DNA from: a virus
Virus record (IMG/VR): IMGVR_UViG_3300037245_000681
Span: 1 to 37,445 of that record
DNA length: 37,445 bases
Reading direction: 5' to 3' (one strand)
Of this stretch, positions 28,927 through 36,606 are shown one piece after another (positions within the stretch are counted from its first letter, which is position 1; each line of letters opens with the position of its first letter). The notes beneath the pieces were generated by a model, which was not told where the DNA came from, made no database searches, and saw only the letters and a program-made list of their open reading frames with translations. Made by a program: the position numbers and the translations under genes.

Positions 28927-30048
28927 CTAGCCGCCAGTTTGTTTGCGCAATATAGCGCCTAATTCATTATCTTTCTTTTTCATATCAGCTATCGAAATGG
29001 GGTTGCCAAGTGAATCAATTGTTGCATTTGCGAACTCACTCGGGTTATTCATCTTTCTAAAAGCCTTGCCCATAGTTGGCCCAAGTATATTATCTTGGTC
29101 AGCAGCTTTGAGAGACTTCATTTTATCATAGTATATGCCCTCACTACTAACTGGTTTAGGGTCGCGCTTTCCATCAACTTCAAATGATGACGCTCGCTTA
29201 GTATCTGCATCATTCAAACTAAACCTTTCATCAACTTCATACACTAATGCTGTTCGGCAATTAATATGCAAAGGAGGCGTGAAGCTTGATAGTTTAGGCG
29301 AATCTTTAGGGATAAACTTTTGGTCTAAACTTCTGCATTTCTGTGATGTGCGCGAATCAACCACCGATATTAAGCGATAGCCTTTTAATACATCATCGTT
29401 TTGATCAACAAACTCTATCCTGGCTGTATTTGCATAGTGGTTAACCCCGGTAATAGCCACTGACTTAGCTGAACGATGAGCGCGGTTTAATAGGTTTTTA
29501 CTAACTGTGCTTTTCTCTAATCGCATTTGCTTGAATACATTGGCCGCTATCTCGTCAATATTTTGACCTGTAACAAATCCGTTTTGCACTAAAGCATCAA
29601 TCTCATCAGTCCATTTACGCCAATAGTTTGACATCATGGTGTTGTAAGTTGTGTATGCTGATTCACTTAATTGAATAGGTGTAGCAATGGCGATAGCATT
29701 AACCTGAGCCGCACTAGGTACGATAGATTCAAAGTCATCACGTATTACTATCTTGTTAAGAGCACTAGCAGCAAACTCAGCCTCGTTGGTTCCTATCTCA
29801 CGATTAGACTTCTTAAGTCCGGTAATATAATCCTGTAAATGACCGCGCGATGCTTCATCAATAGCCTTTGTAATAGCCGCTTGATTAGCTGCTGTCTTTG
29901 GTCTATCACGATACACGTTAAATATACGCTGCACATCTTCCTCGATTAAACGCAAGAAGGGTATTACATCGTTGCCTTGAGTAGCACCAACACGCTGTAA
30001 AAATACTGTGTGCTGGCTATAGACCGTTGTTAGTATCTCGTTAGGCAT
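28927..30048 (-). CDS. MuF-like minor head protein, 373 aa
   Basis: Near residue 230 there is VVDSRTSQKCRSLDQKFIP, and 25 residues later PPLHINCRTALV: the two Cys-containing segments that mark SPP1 gp7/Mu gpF-type head morphogenesis proteins. It lies between the portal and the scaffold, as in related phages, and probably travels with the portal into the procapsid. The ATG overlaps the portal stop. Confidence 0.85.
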   Translation of the reverse strand: MPNEILTTVYSQHTVFLQRVGATQGNDVIPFLRLIEEDVQRIFNVYRDRPKTAANQAAITKAIDEASRGHLQDYITGLKKSNREIGTNEAEFAASALNKIVIRDDFESIVPSAAQVNAIAIATPIQLSESAYTTYNTMMSNYWRKWTDEIDALVQNGFVTGQNIDEIAANVFKQMRLEKSTVSKNLLNRAHRSAKSVAITGVNHYANTARIEFVDQNDDVLKGYRLISVVDSRTSQKCRSLDQKFIPKDSPKLSSFTPPLHINCRTALVYEVDERFSLNDADTKRASSFEVDGKRDPKPVSSEGIYYDKMKSLKAADQDNILGPTMGKAFRKMNNPSEFANATIDSLGNPISIADMKKKDNELGAILRKQTGG

Positions 30049-31559
30049 TATTCAGTCTCGTTGATTGATGATGCTTCCTGTGCTGCCAGAGCCTTTGCCT
30101 CGTCTTCTGCGACACCTTTAATCTCTGCGCTATCCTTTTCAGCTTCAGCCTTTAACGTTTTATCATCTAACTTGGTAAAGCCAACCTTGCGAGCTGTTTC
30201 CCATAATGTAGCTTTAGGTAATACGCCGCCTTGAACCATTTCCATCTGCTTAGTAATCATTTCAGGTGTCATATCATCCGTAATGAAATCAGTGTTAATC
30301 TTATACGTTGACTCTTTAGTCTCACCAAGGAATTGAGCCGCCCATTCTAAGCACTGCTCGATACCTTCAGTTACATTAAATGATATCCGCTTAAGTACAG
30401 ACGTTGAAGCATTCGAGTCTATACGTTTAGCTGTTGCTGTTTCGTTTGATGTGTTATCGGTAACTAATTGAGCGCCTAACATAACCATTCTTTGTTGGTC
30501 ACGCTCCATTTCAGCAGGGATTGCACCTGTAGCCTCTAATTGTAATAGCTCGACCTTATCATTAGCATTAAATAAGTTACGGCCTTTTGCGCCTACATCT
30601 AAACCATTAGGGTTCAACTCTTGAAACTCTTTAGGGTTCATATCAGTAAACACGTTAGTCATGCCCTGCCCATGATAGTGTAAGTTGTCGCGGTTATCAC
30701 AATCTAAAACAAAGTGGCCTAGGTTAGCATTAGCTAAATCATACAGTGGTACTTTTGAGTATTCAGGGGAGTTGCTATCAGCACCGAAGAATTGAAAAGG
30801 TATTTCAGTTAGCGCTTTACCGTTAGCAAAAGGAATTACACTCTCGCCGACCATTTCTTTTTTATCATTGAATAGCTGGTTATTATATTTACCGTCAATC
30901 ATAATTAAGCGGCGAATATACTTAACCTCTTCATAGTTCCATTCATCTTTTTTCTCGCTGCGAACCTCTAACAATCTAATTTCATCAACTGAATTAGAAG
31001 TACCAGAAACACGGAAGTATATAATTTGCTCAGCATTGTATTGAATGAATCTCGGGGCATTGGCTGGCATCTGCATTTGTGCCTGTGTTAAGCGCTGCTC
31101 ATTAGATGGCATATCAACCAAGATACCGTAGCGACCTACAGAATCGACCTCATCAACAACAGCTTGTGCGACTTCACGCAACCCACTACCAGCACCATCA
31201 GCATTCTTTTCTAAGTAATCAAGCTTAGGAGCCAATTCAACTTCTGGCTCTTTACTCCACACCATGCCGCCTAATGATTCATGTGTGCGGCCTGTAGCGT
31301 TAAAGAATCGACCTCTTGACCAGTATGATTTAACACGTAAAGCATTAGCCTTATTACAAGCGTGTGCTTGCTGTATCTGCGCATCAGTGCCGAATATTGG
31401 GTATTGCTTATATTGTGGCCCGGGTAAGCAGGTGACTATTTGTAATACTTTATACTTGCCAGCAATCGCGGCTCTAACTTCCTGCCATAGATTAAACTGT
31501 TCTTGATAATTAGTATCACCACTAAGAAAGTTATCCGTGGTCTGTGTGTTGTGCGCCAT
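30048..31559 (-). CDS. Portal protein, DUF4055 type, 503 aa
   Basis: Starts at the ATG at 31559 (AAGG upstream). An ATG at 31589 lies inside the promoter -10 box and cannot be in the mRNA. Segments such as ANALRVKSYWSRGRFFNATGRTHESLGGMVW (residues 58-88) and EVDSVGRYGILVDMP match the DUF4055 portal pattern. It forms the dodecameric ring that docks the terminase and connector. Confidence 0.8.
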   Translation of the reverse strand: MAHNTQTTDNFLSGDTNYQEQFNLWQEVRAAIAGKYKVLQIVTCLPGPQYKQYPIFGTDAQIQQAHACNKANALRVKSYWSRGRFFNATGRTHESLGGMVWSKEPEVELAPKLDYLEKNADGAGSGLREVAQAVVDEVDSVGRYGILVDMPSNEQRLTQAQMQMPANAPRFIQYNAEQIIYFRVSGTSNSVDEIRLLEVRSEKKDEWNYEEVKYIRRLIMIDGKYNNQLFNDKKEMVGESVIPFANGKALTEIPFQFFGADSNSPEYSKVPLYDLANANLGHFVLDCDNRDNLHYHGQGMTNVFTDMNPKEFQELNPNGLDVGAKGRNLFNANDKVELLQLEATGAIPAEMERDQQRMVMLGAQLVTDNTSNETATAKRIDSNASTSVLKRISFNVTEGIEQCLEWAAQFLGETKESTYKINTDFITDDMTPEMITKQMEMVQGGVLPKATLWETARKVGFTKLDDKTLKAEAEKDSAEIKGVAEDEAKALAAQEASSINETE

Positions 31560-31587
31560 TATGAAAGCCTTATATGTTAGTTGGTTC

Positions 31588-31596
31588 ATTATAGCA
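31588..31596 (-). promoter_or_regulatory. Leftward late promoter (TGCTATAATG)
   Basis: The extended -10 TGCTATAATG drives the portal-to-capsid operon. The predicted transcript starts near 31581, 22 bases before the portal start. Confidence 0.7.
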
Positions 31597-31627
31597 TGAG
31601 GTAAATTAATTTAATAATTAGGTTGTA

Positions 31628-31659
31628 TTGTACAAGTTATTTAGCTATTGTTGTACAAG
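31628..31659. promoter_or_regulatory. Two palindromic TTGTACAAG boxes, candidate YefM-type operator
   Basis: TTGTACAAG occurs at 31628-31636 and 31651-31659, 23 bp apart. The core TTGTACAA is a perfect palindrome containing TGTACA, the recognition core of YefM-type antitoxins. The boxes lie just upstream of the rightward island that encodes a YefM/Phd-like antitoxin, so autoregulation is likely. A clear -10 box for the island was not assigned. Confidence 0.6.
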
Positions 31660-31685
31660 ATGATTAACAACGAGAGTAAATTAAT

Positions 31686-31856
31686 ATGCAGAATATGAAG
31701 CTTCAATATACCTTTGCGCTACCTGAGGGCAATAACGGAGTTATTACGGAAATGTTCGCGCAAGGATTTAATTACCACACCTACAATAAAGATGGTGATG
31801 TAGTTAAGGGTCAGCAATACATGCTTAAATCAGATTTTTACAAGGATAATAAATAA
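31686..31856 (+). CDS. Hypothetical island B protein, 56 aa
   Basis: A small polar protein (YTFALPEGNNGVITEMFAQGFNYHTYNKDG) with no recognised family. AACGAGAGTAA lies upstream. It is the first gene of the rightward antitoxin island and starts 27 bases after the second TGTACA box. Confidence 0.5.
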   Translation: MQNMKLQYTFALPEGNNGVITEMFAQGFNYHTYNKDGDVVKGQQYMLKSDFYKDNK

Positions 31857-31857
31857 C

Positions 31858-32160
31858 ATGAGTGAAGCAAATAGATTATTAATGATGTTTGTCAAAGATA
31901 GTTACAATTCAGCGAATGGAAAGCCAACCAAGAAAACAGCAATAGCATTAATGAAGTTTGTTGCTAATAGCCCATCACTACAGTGTTTAGTTAATAACGG
32001 TAATCATGCTGCTATACTAAATTACAAGCCCGAAACGACACCTGAAGGGATGCAACTTGTGAGCGAGGAGGCTATTGCTTACTTATATGATCAGTGGCCG
32101 TCAGCATACAAAGAGTTTTACGCAAGACTTGAAAGTAAGGATCAACATGAAAACAATTAA
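31858..32160 (+). CDS. Hypothetical island B protein, 100 aa
   Basis: A helical protein (LMMFVKDSYNSANGKPTKKTAIALMKFVANSP) of unknown function. The start is one base after the preceding stop and the end overlaps the antitoxin gene by 14 bases, so it is co-translated with it. It is not a recognisable toxin: I see no RelE/YoeB pattern. Confidence 0.55.
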   Translation: MSEANRLLMMFVKDSYNSANGKPTKKTAIALMKFVANSPSLQCLVNNGNHAAILNYKPETTPEGMQLVSEEAIAYLYDQWPSAYKEFYARLESKDQHENN

Positions 32161-32383
32161 ATACTCTAACGCCCGCCAAACACTACGAAAGGTTATTGAC
32201 GATTGCGTTAACAATAACGAGCCTGTGATTATTGAGTCTAAGGCTAATGATGTGGTTATCATCAGTAAAGCTCAATACGATAAAGATAAGCGCGAGCTAT
32301 ACGAACTCAAAGCGACATTATTTAATAAAACTCACAACGATAACACTGTGCTACATGAAAGCTTAAATTACCTTAACAAATAA
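32147..32383 (+). CDS. Phd/YefM-family antitoxin, orphan, 78 aa
   Basis: MKTIKYSNARQTLRKVIDDC matches the start of YefM-family antitoxins (YefM begins MRTISYSEARQNL). A VIIESKANDVVIISKAQYDK segment fits the beta part and helix start of the DNA-binding domain. The C-terminal 30 residues would be the toxin-binding arm. No RelE/YoeB toxin is found beside it. AAGGATC precedes the ATG. Phage-borne lone antitoxins can neutralise host toxins that abort infection. That role is inference. Confidence 0.8.
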   Translation: MKTIKYSNARQTLRKVIDDCVNNNEPVIIESKANDVVIISKAQYDKDKRELYELKATLFNKTHNDNTVLHESLNYLNK

Positions 32384-32401
32384 AATCAATGGAGATAAAT
32401 C

Positions 32402-32632
32402 ATGAACAACGGACAATTACCAGCAGCACCATTACATAACGACGAGTTAGTAAAAGCATTTATGGAGGTTGAGCAAGTGGCACCCAATGGCTTAACCAAG
32501 CGTGAACACTTCGCGGGCATGGCAATGCAGGCGGTAATTTCATCACCTCAGTCAGACTTGAGAGATAGCGATGTAATTGCAAAAATAGCATTGAGAATGG
32601 CAGGCGCACTACTAAAGGAGCTAGCTAAATGA
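32402..32632 (+). CDS. Conserved small phage protein, 76 aa
   Basis: The segment GLTKREHFAGMAMQAVISSP is a motif I recall from many small phage and prophage proteins of unknown function (typically LTKREYFAAMAMQG). Helical. GGAGATAAATC precedes the start. The end overlaps a small peptide gene by four bases. Confidence 0.6.
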   Translation: MNNGQLPAAPLHNDELVKAFMEVEQVAPNGLTKREHFAGMAMQAVISSPQSDLRDSDVIAKIALRMAGALLKELAK

Positions 32633-32706
32633 ACATCTCAATAGAAAACATGCGAACAATCTTTATAGTGCTACTAGTAATACCAGGCTATAAATTTAAA
32701 CGTTAG
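32629..32706 (+). CDS. Hydrophobic micro-peptide, 25 aa
   Basis: The ATGA overlap and a strong AAAGGAG ribosome binding site support this 25-residue peptide with a hydrophobic centre (TIFIVLLVIPG). Function is unknown. Confidence 0.35.
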   Translation: MNISIENMRTIFIVLLVIPGYKFKR

Positions 32707-32716
32707 GAGATAGATT

Positions 32717-32911
32717 ATGAGTATGCCATACATTTGTACAGAGCCAGAAGTAAACCCTAATGAAAAGCATAACGTTGAGTTTAAAGTAGTCGAATCTTAT
32801 GATCGAAACGACCACGGAATGCCTAGGTATTTTATTGAGAAGCCGGCTTGCTCAATCTGTGGAGCAACAAAAGAAACAACCATTTGTAACAGGACTATTT
32901 ATCAACCATAA
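32717..32911 (+). CDS. Zinc-knuckle-like small protein, 64 aa
   Basis: A CSIC pair and a further Cys (CNRT) at the C-terminal end suggest metal binding. The last 10 bases overlap the end of the terminase gene on the other strand, so the two genes converge. TTAGGAG precedes the ATG. No known family. Confidence 0.5.
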   Translation: MSMPYICTEPEVNPNEKHNVEFKVVESYDRNDHGMPRYFIEKPACSICGATKETTICNRTIYQP

Positions 32912-34284
32912 ATGTTTAACGCGCCTCGCTTACCTTTAACTAGATGAGGACATGCACCCATGATGAAGCTATCAGCTAAATCATGGGACTTTTCTAACCT
33001 CTTCTTAACTTCCTTTTTAGCCTCAACAATATCTAACCCACGCTTAGAATAATCTGCTCTAGGTGCGCATAGCTCACTCTTTAACTCTTCCAATCCTTTA
33101 ATGTCACCACTAATACTAATCAACTCACTAAGCTCGTATTCCATACCCTTAGTTACAGCGTTAAAAGTGTTACGCATCCTATCAGCAACATCGCGCCATG
33201 CTTGAGCTTTTAAGTTCTCAAACTTAGCTTTGTTAGTTATCTTAGGAGAGTATTCTTTCTTAGGGTTGAACACTTCAGCGGCAGCATTGAACTTAGAGTA
33301 ATTATTATAGCCTTTACCCTTGAGTATTGAGCCAACACCAGCACCAACACCGATAGAGTCATATGATAACAATCCGCCATCAGCTAATTTATAGGCTCTT
33401 AATGATGAGCGCTCTAATTCATCCTCACCCGCTTTCCATGCGTCCATTGTCATAGCAACAGCGCCATTAAATACAGTTACACAGTTTCTATCAGCACCAC
33501 TATCAGCAACATCGTATCCAGCACAAGTAGCACCGAATAAATCCAACTCTAAATTAATATGAGCATCAATACAGGCGTTAACCCATGAGCGTTTAATAAT
33601 TGATTGATCATCATCAGCGTAAGGTATGCCATTATAAACATGGTTGGCCAATTCCCAATCCTCGTCAAACTCTTCTGCAATGTCACGTAAGGCTGACTCA
33701 CCTAGAAATCCATTTTCATCATAATTAATTTTACGAACCAATGCACCTTTAGGTGGTGACTCTACTAAACGCTGCCAAGAGTAATCACTAATAAGCTGAC
33801 CGTTCAACGTAAACCACATCTCAGCGCCATCGTTACGCATGATAGTTGGTCGAATAGTGGTAAACATCTTCTTTGTTAGGTTTTGGCTTTCTTCATTCCA
33901 CCACACAGTCGCACCCTCGAATGATTTAATCTCATCTATGTTCCTGGCTATACCGTAGAATTTAAACATTGAGCCGTTAGTCTTATGCTCTATTGAATTA
34001 GCGAGTATTCGAAAGTTATCCTGAAGACCGAAGTATGCAATCTTATCCTTAAGCAGCGTATAAACAGAATCTTCAATCTTGTTCTGATACATACGAGTAC
34101 ATAAGAATATTTCTTTATGATGGTTAGCTCTAGCTATTGCCATACCAGCAGCATCATGTGACTTTGAGGACATACGACCGCCGTGAAGAGTTCGCATAGT
34201 TACAGGTGTTCCGTCGGGTAATACGCGAGTCATCCAGAAGTCTTTTAGATTTGGATTGAGTGAAGGGTTACCCATAGAAATCAT
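32902..34284 (-). CDS. terL: Terminase large subunit, 460 aa
   Basis: The ATPase domain has a Walker A-like GGRMSSKSHDAA near residue 35 and Walker B GATVWWNEES near 125. The nuclease domain begins CAGYDVADSGADRN near 255, with acidic residues that bind metal, and DYSKRGLDIVEAKKEV near the end. It packages DNA through the portal and cuts it. The start overlaps the small subunit gene by 17 bases, and M1 or M4 could be the start. Its separation from the portal by a rightward island is unusual. Confidence 0.9.
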   Translation of the reverse strand: MISMGNPSLNPNLKDFWMTRVLPDGTPVTMRTLHGGRMSSKSHDAAGMAIARANHHKEIFLCTRMYQNKIEDSVYTLLKDKIAYFGLQDNFRILANSIEHKTNGSMFKFYGIARNIDEIKSFEGATVWWNEESQNLTKKMFTTIRPTIMRNDGAEMWFTLNGQLISDYSWQRLVESPPKGALVRKINYDENGFLGESALRDIAEEFDEDWELANHVYNGIPYADDDQSIIKRSWVNACIDAHINLELDLFGATCAGYDVADSGADRNCVTVFNGAVAMTMDAWKAGEDELERSSLRAYKLADGGLLSYDSIGVGAGVGSILKGKGYNNYSKFNAAAEVFNPKKEYSPKITNKAKFENLKAQAWRDVADRMRNTFNAVTKGMEYELSELISISGDIKGLEELKSELCAPRADYSKRGLDIVEAKKEVKKRLEKSHDLADSFIMGACPHLVKGKRGALNIYG

Positions 34285-34663
34285 CTAGGGTTGTTCTGAC
34301 ATTCACATTAACAGTAGCTTCGGTGTGCTTATCAAGGCCAACTAACTTAGCTTTATTCATAGTAGCTGATATAGCTGATGAGGTTTGAGGGGTTTCGGTG
34401 GTCATTGCTAAAGCGCGTGCTTCGTCAAGCTCTTTTAGTAGGCTTGCAATCGTTACGCCGTGCCCTTTTAACGCCTGCTCTTTTAGTTGCTCAAACCTCC
34501 CCAAAATCTCACCCTCTTTAGAGAGTGCGCTAGCCTTGGTGTGAACAGTTTTATCTTTCCATTTTTTAGATGCTTGGTGTGATACTCGATAGGCTTCTGA
34601 TTTGTTTCCTGTCTCGTGCCATACCTGACAGAATTTCTCATGTTTCGTGTTTTCTAGCATCAT
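34268..34663 (-). CDS. terS: Terminase small subunit, 131 aa
   Basis: An N-terminal helix-turn-helix (HEKFCQVWHETGNKSEAYRVS, residues 8-28) is followed by a helical oligomerisation region and ends in LDDFYG. These are standard for TerS, which recognises the packaging site and loads the large subunit. AGGG precedes the ATG pair. Gene order TerS-TerL is normal. Confidence 0.85.
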   Translation of the reverse strand: MMLENTKHEKFCQVWHETGNKSEAYRVSHQASKKWKDKTVHTKASALSKEGEILGRFEQLKEQALKGHGVTIASLLKELDEARALAMTTETPQTSSAISATMNKAKLVGLDKHTEATVNVNVRTTLDDFYG

Positions 34664-34685
34664 TAGCCCTGCCTTTGATGTTAAC

Positions 34686-34703
34686 CCCGCAAGGGTTATT
34701 ATA
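34686..34703 (-). promoter_or_regulatory. Candidate promoter before terminase genes
   Basis: A TATAAT box (34698-34703, minus strand) lies between the 136-residue gene and TerS. A small hairpin (AACCC/GGGTT) follows at the start of the leader. The -35 is weak (TTAGTT at 18 bases). Confidence 0.4.
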
Positions 34704-34735
34704 TGTACTGTGAGGGATGTTAACTAAGTTATTGA

Positions 34736-35146
34736 TTAACTTGGTTTATTTTCTAGCACTGTTATTAGCGCATCTAGCTTCTTATTTGTTTCGCTTGGCT
34801 CTTTTGTGAATGAGTTTGTCCCTATTGCAACCATAAACATAACAAATACACCAATCATTGAGCGAGTAAACATCTTCTTAAGCTCTTGAGTCTCCAATAC
34901 TAGGACTTTATTTATTTCTGATGTGGTTTTTAGGCTTGCGTATGAGTCATTGAGCTTGTCGTACTTAGAGAATAACACGCCTTGTTGTCTCGATAGCTCA
35001 TTAATCTCTGTTTGCTGCACTTCAGCCTTAGAGGCTGTATCTGTCATTTTTTCTATGGCTTTAGATACGATGGTATTAATGTCTTTTTGAGACTCCATGA
35101 ACATATCAAGCTTATCATCTATGCTTCTTAGTGTCGGATCGCTCAT
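34736..35146 (-). CDS. Coiled-coil single-pass membrane protein, 136 aa
   Basis: Residues 1-90 are a long coiled coil (DDKLDMFMESQKDINTIV, LKTTSEINKVLVLETQELKK), followed by one hydrophobic segment (MIGVFVMFMVAIG) near residue 96 and a short polar C-terminus. It sits in the lysis cassette next to holin-like genes, so a lysis accessory such as a spanin-like or holin-associated protein is possible. No lipobox is seen. Confidence 0.5.
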   Translation of the reverse strand: MSDPTLRSIDDKLDMFMESQKDINTIVSKAIEKMTDTASKAEVQQTEINELSRQQGVLFSKYDKLNDSYASLKTTSEINKVLVLETQELKKMFTRSMIGVFVMFMVAIGTNSFTKEPSETNKKLDALITVLENKPS

Positions 35147-35148
35147 TT

Positions 35149-35613
35149 CTATTGGCCTTTAATATCACTTTGATCAATGTTGTTAACACACTCACTGAGG
35201 TAAAAATAATGTAGACAGAAATTAGAAGTAGTAAAAATTCCATTACCTATAACCATTGTCATTATTAGTATCTCTATTGCTAAGTATATATTCTTCCATG
35301 ACATGCCATCGCCTGATTTATATTCATTAAGGGTGTAAAACATAGTTACATCAACCATAACAATATTAAACAATGCAGTTATTAGCATACAAAGACATAA
35401 AATACTGATTAATGTTGCGCTACAGTTTCGCTGGCTGTCAACCTCTTTAACTGCAAGTTTAACACAATACGATGCGAATGATAAATATATGACTGATATC
35501 GTTAATTTGTACCACAAATAACTATAGTTATAAATCACAACCTGAACAACATCGGAATCAGATAGTAGCTGACTAAATAAGCCAGCTACTAGTGTTATAA
35601 AAACGTTTATCAT
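35149..35613 (-). CDS. Multi-pass membrane protein, about 4 TM, 154 aa
   Basis: Hydrophobic segments lie near residues 1-18, 35-52, 66-90 and 110-128, with short loops. The protein has no known motif. It lies downstream of a promoter and strong 5' hairpin in the lysis region. A holin or antiholin role is a guess from position and topology. Confidence 0.5.
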   Translation of the reverse strand: MINVFITLVAGLFSQLLSDSDVVQVVIYNYSYLWYKLTISVIYLSFASYCVKLAVKEVDSQRNCSATLISILCLCMLITALFNIVMVDVTMFYTLNEYKSGDGMSWKNIYLAIEILIMTMVIGNGIFTTSNFCLHYFYLSECVNNIDQSDIKGQ

Positions 35614-35654
35614 TTTTTCTTTGGTGGTGGTTTATCTTCGTTATCGCCGCGCAT
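35610..35654 (-). CDS. 14-residue leader peptide (MRGDNEDKPPPKKK)
   Basis: A complete 14-codon frame with GGAG upstream ends in TGA overlapping the ATG of the 154-residue membrane protein gene. It has three prolines and three lysines in a row, a sequence that slows ribosomes. It may couple or limit translation of the membrane protein rather than act as a peptide. Confidence 0.35.
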   Translation of the reverse strand: MRGDNEDKPPPKKK

Positions 35655-35691
35655 ACATTTTACTCCGGATTTAATTAAAAGAACATGTCAC

Positions 35692-35717
35692 CGACATTAC
35701 AAGATTTTGTAATGTCG
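35692..35717 (-). other. 11-bp perfect hairpin at the transcript start
   Basis: CGACATTACAA (35692-35702) pairs with TTGTAATGTCG (35707-35717) with a four-base loop GATT. It lies just downstream of the -10 box at 35723-35728, so the RNA would start at or next to the stem. There is no T run. It could stabilise the 5' end or serve as an operator. Confidence 0.5.
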
Positions 35718-35722
35718 CCGTA

Positions 35723-35731
35723 ATTATATCA
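35723..35731 (-). promoter_or_regulatory. Leftward extended -10 promoter (TGATATAAT)
   Basis: The minus strand reads TGATATAAT, an extended -10, overlapping the stop codon of the holin-like gene. The -35 is weak. It drives the membrane-protein genes 35654-34736, and possibly the terminase genes. Confidence 0.55.
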
Positions 35732-36037
35732 CAGCTTACCTTTGTTTTTAAAGGCTGCGTATATTCCACCTGGGGCAACTGCTGCCATTGCCGCCATCGG
35801 GTCATAACCTTGTTGAACCATATAAAATGCTAAGCCGTACCCTATATAACCAGTAAGCTGTCTACCCATTTTATGCAACGCATCAACCCATGGTACTGTT
35901 TTAGTTTGAAGCTCTAACGTGTATCGCTCCTGCTTTAGTTTTTCTATATTCCCTTTTATTTCGTTTAATTTATCAGGGTCTTCAATTGCCTCTGATACCA
36001 AATCAACTGTTTTATCAAATAATCCGAACCAACTCAT
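35729..36037 (-). CDS. Holin-like membrane protein, 102 aa
   Basis: It starts MSWFGLFDKTVDLVSEAIEDPDKLNEIKG, has a charged middle, then two hydrophobic stretches (LTGYIGYGLAFYMVQ and MAAMAAVAPGGIYAAF) and a basic tail (KNKGKL), the size and topology of small phage holins. It directly follows the endolysin gene. AAGGGG precedes the ATG. Holin identity rests on position and topology. Confidence 0.55.
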   Translation of the reverse strand: MSWFGLFDKTVDLVSEAIEDPDKLNEIKGNIEKLKQERYTLELQTKTVPWVDALHKMGRQLTGYIGYGLAFYMVQQGYDPMAAMAAVAPGGIYAAFKNKGKL

Positions 36038-36047
36038 AACTTACCCC

Positions 36048-36533
36048 TTATAATTCAACATCCATAATATGATTGTTAGCTAGTGCAGACGTAAACTTCT
36101 CGAAAGTACTCGCCCCTAGTTGCGTGTTGTAAATACGCTTGTAGTAATTATACACTGCCCCGATGTCGTTATGGTCTGGTAGTGGCTTAGGGTCCATTGA
36201 ATACTTTAAACGAGCCATCGCACAAGCGTAAGTGGGCGATGTTATTAAATCAATATCAGAGTCTGCGTAAATTTTGACTATTAAATCATCAATACGATCT
36301 TTAAAGCTATTGTGATAAGCGTCACAATTTTTGTGTATATCATGCTCTGTTGCTGGCTCCATTTGCCAAATACCCAATGCAGGACCGCCCACTTGCTTTA
36401 TGTAATATCCGCAATTACTTTCTATAGCTGCTGTACATAGCGATAAAAAGTTAGCGTCTTTGCTTTCGTAGTTGCCACCCATATATAAATGAGTTGGTTT
36501 GATTATGTGATCGTAAAGCTGTTGTGCATTCAT
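36048..36533 (-). CDS. Lysozyme-like endolysin (transglycosylase fold), 161 aa
   Basis: The start at 36533 is preferred over an ATG at 36650 because the upstream stretch is unrelated and overlaps the previous gene. LCTAAIESNCGYYIKQ near residue 33 holds the candidate catalytic Glu, followed by GGPALGIWQMEPATEHDIH, the layout of SLT/lysozyme-like phage endolysins. It would cleave peptidoglycan to release phage. No signal peptide is present, so it would need a holin. Confidence 0.7.
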   Translation of the reverse strand: MNAQQLYDHIIKPTHLYMGGNYESKDANFLSLCTAAIESNCGYYIKQVGGPALGIWQMEPATEHDIHKNCDAYHNSFKDRIDDLIVKIYADSDIDLITSPTYACAMARLKYSMDPKPLPDHNDIGAVYNYYKRIYNTQLGASTFEKFTSALANNHIMDVEL

Positions 36534-36563
36534 ACCTAGATTCGCCTTTAAATGATTTAAGTT

Positions 36564-36589
36564 GGGTATCACCAGTAATGGCAATACCC
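36564..36589 (-). other. Leader hairpin before the endolysin start
   Basis: GGGTAT (36564-36569) pairs with ATACCC (36584-36589). An inner CCA/TGG stem is separated by two-base mismatches, giving an extended imperfect hairpin 31 bases upstream of the endolysin start. It might delay endolysin translation. It lacks a T run. Confidence 0.4.
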
Positions 36590-36606
36590 CGTTTATAGTT
36601 TTAAGT

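Noticed and set aside
31560-31589. Earlier portal start at 31589
   Set aside because: That ATG is part of the TATAATG promoter box and lies upstream of the predicted transcript start. The ATG at 31559 has a ribosome binding site.
31858-32160. Toxin partner for the YefM-like antitoxin
   Set aside because: The 100-residue protein precedes the antitoxin gene but shows no RelE/YoeB core, and its composition is not that of a small basic RNase.
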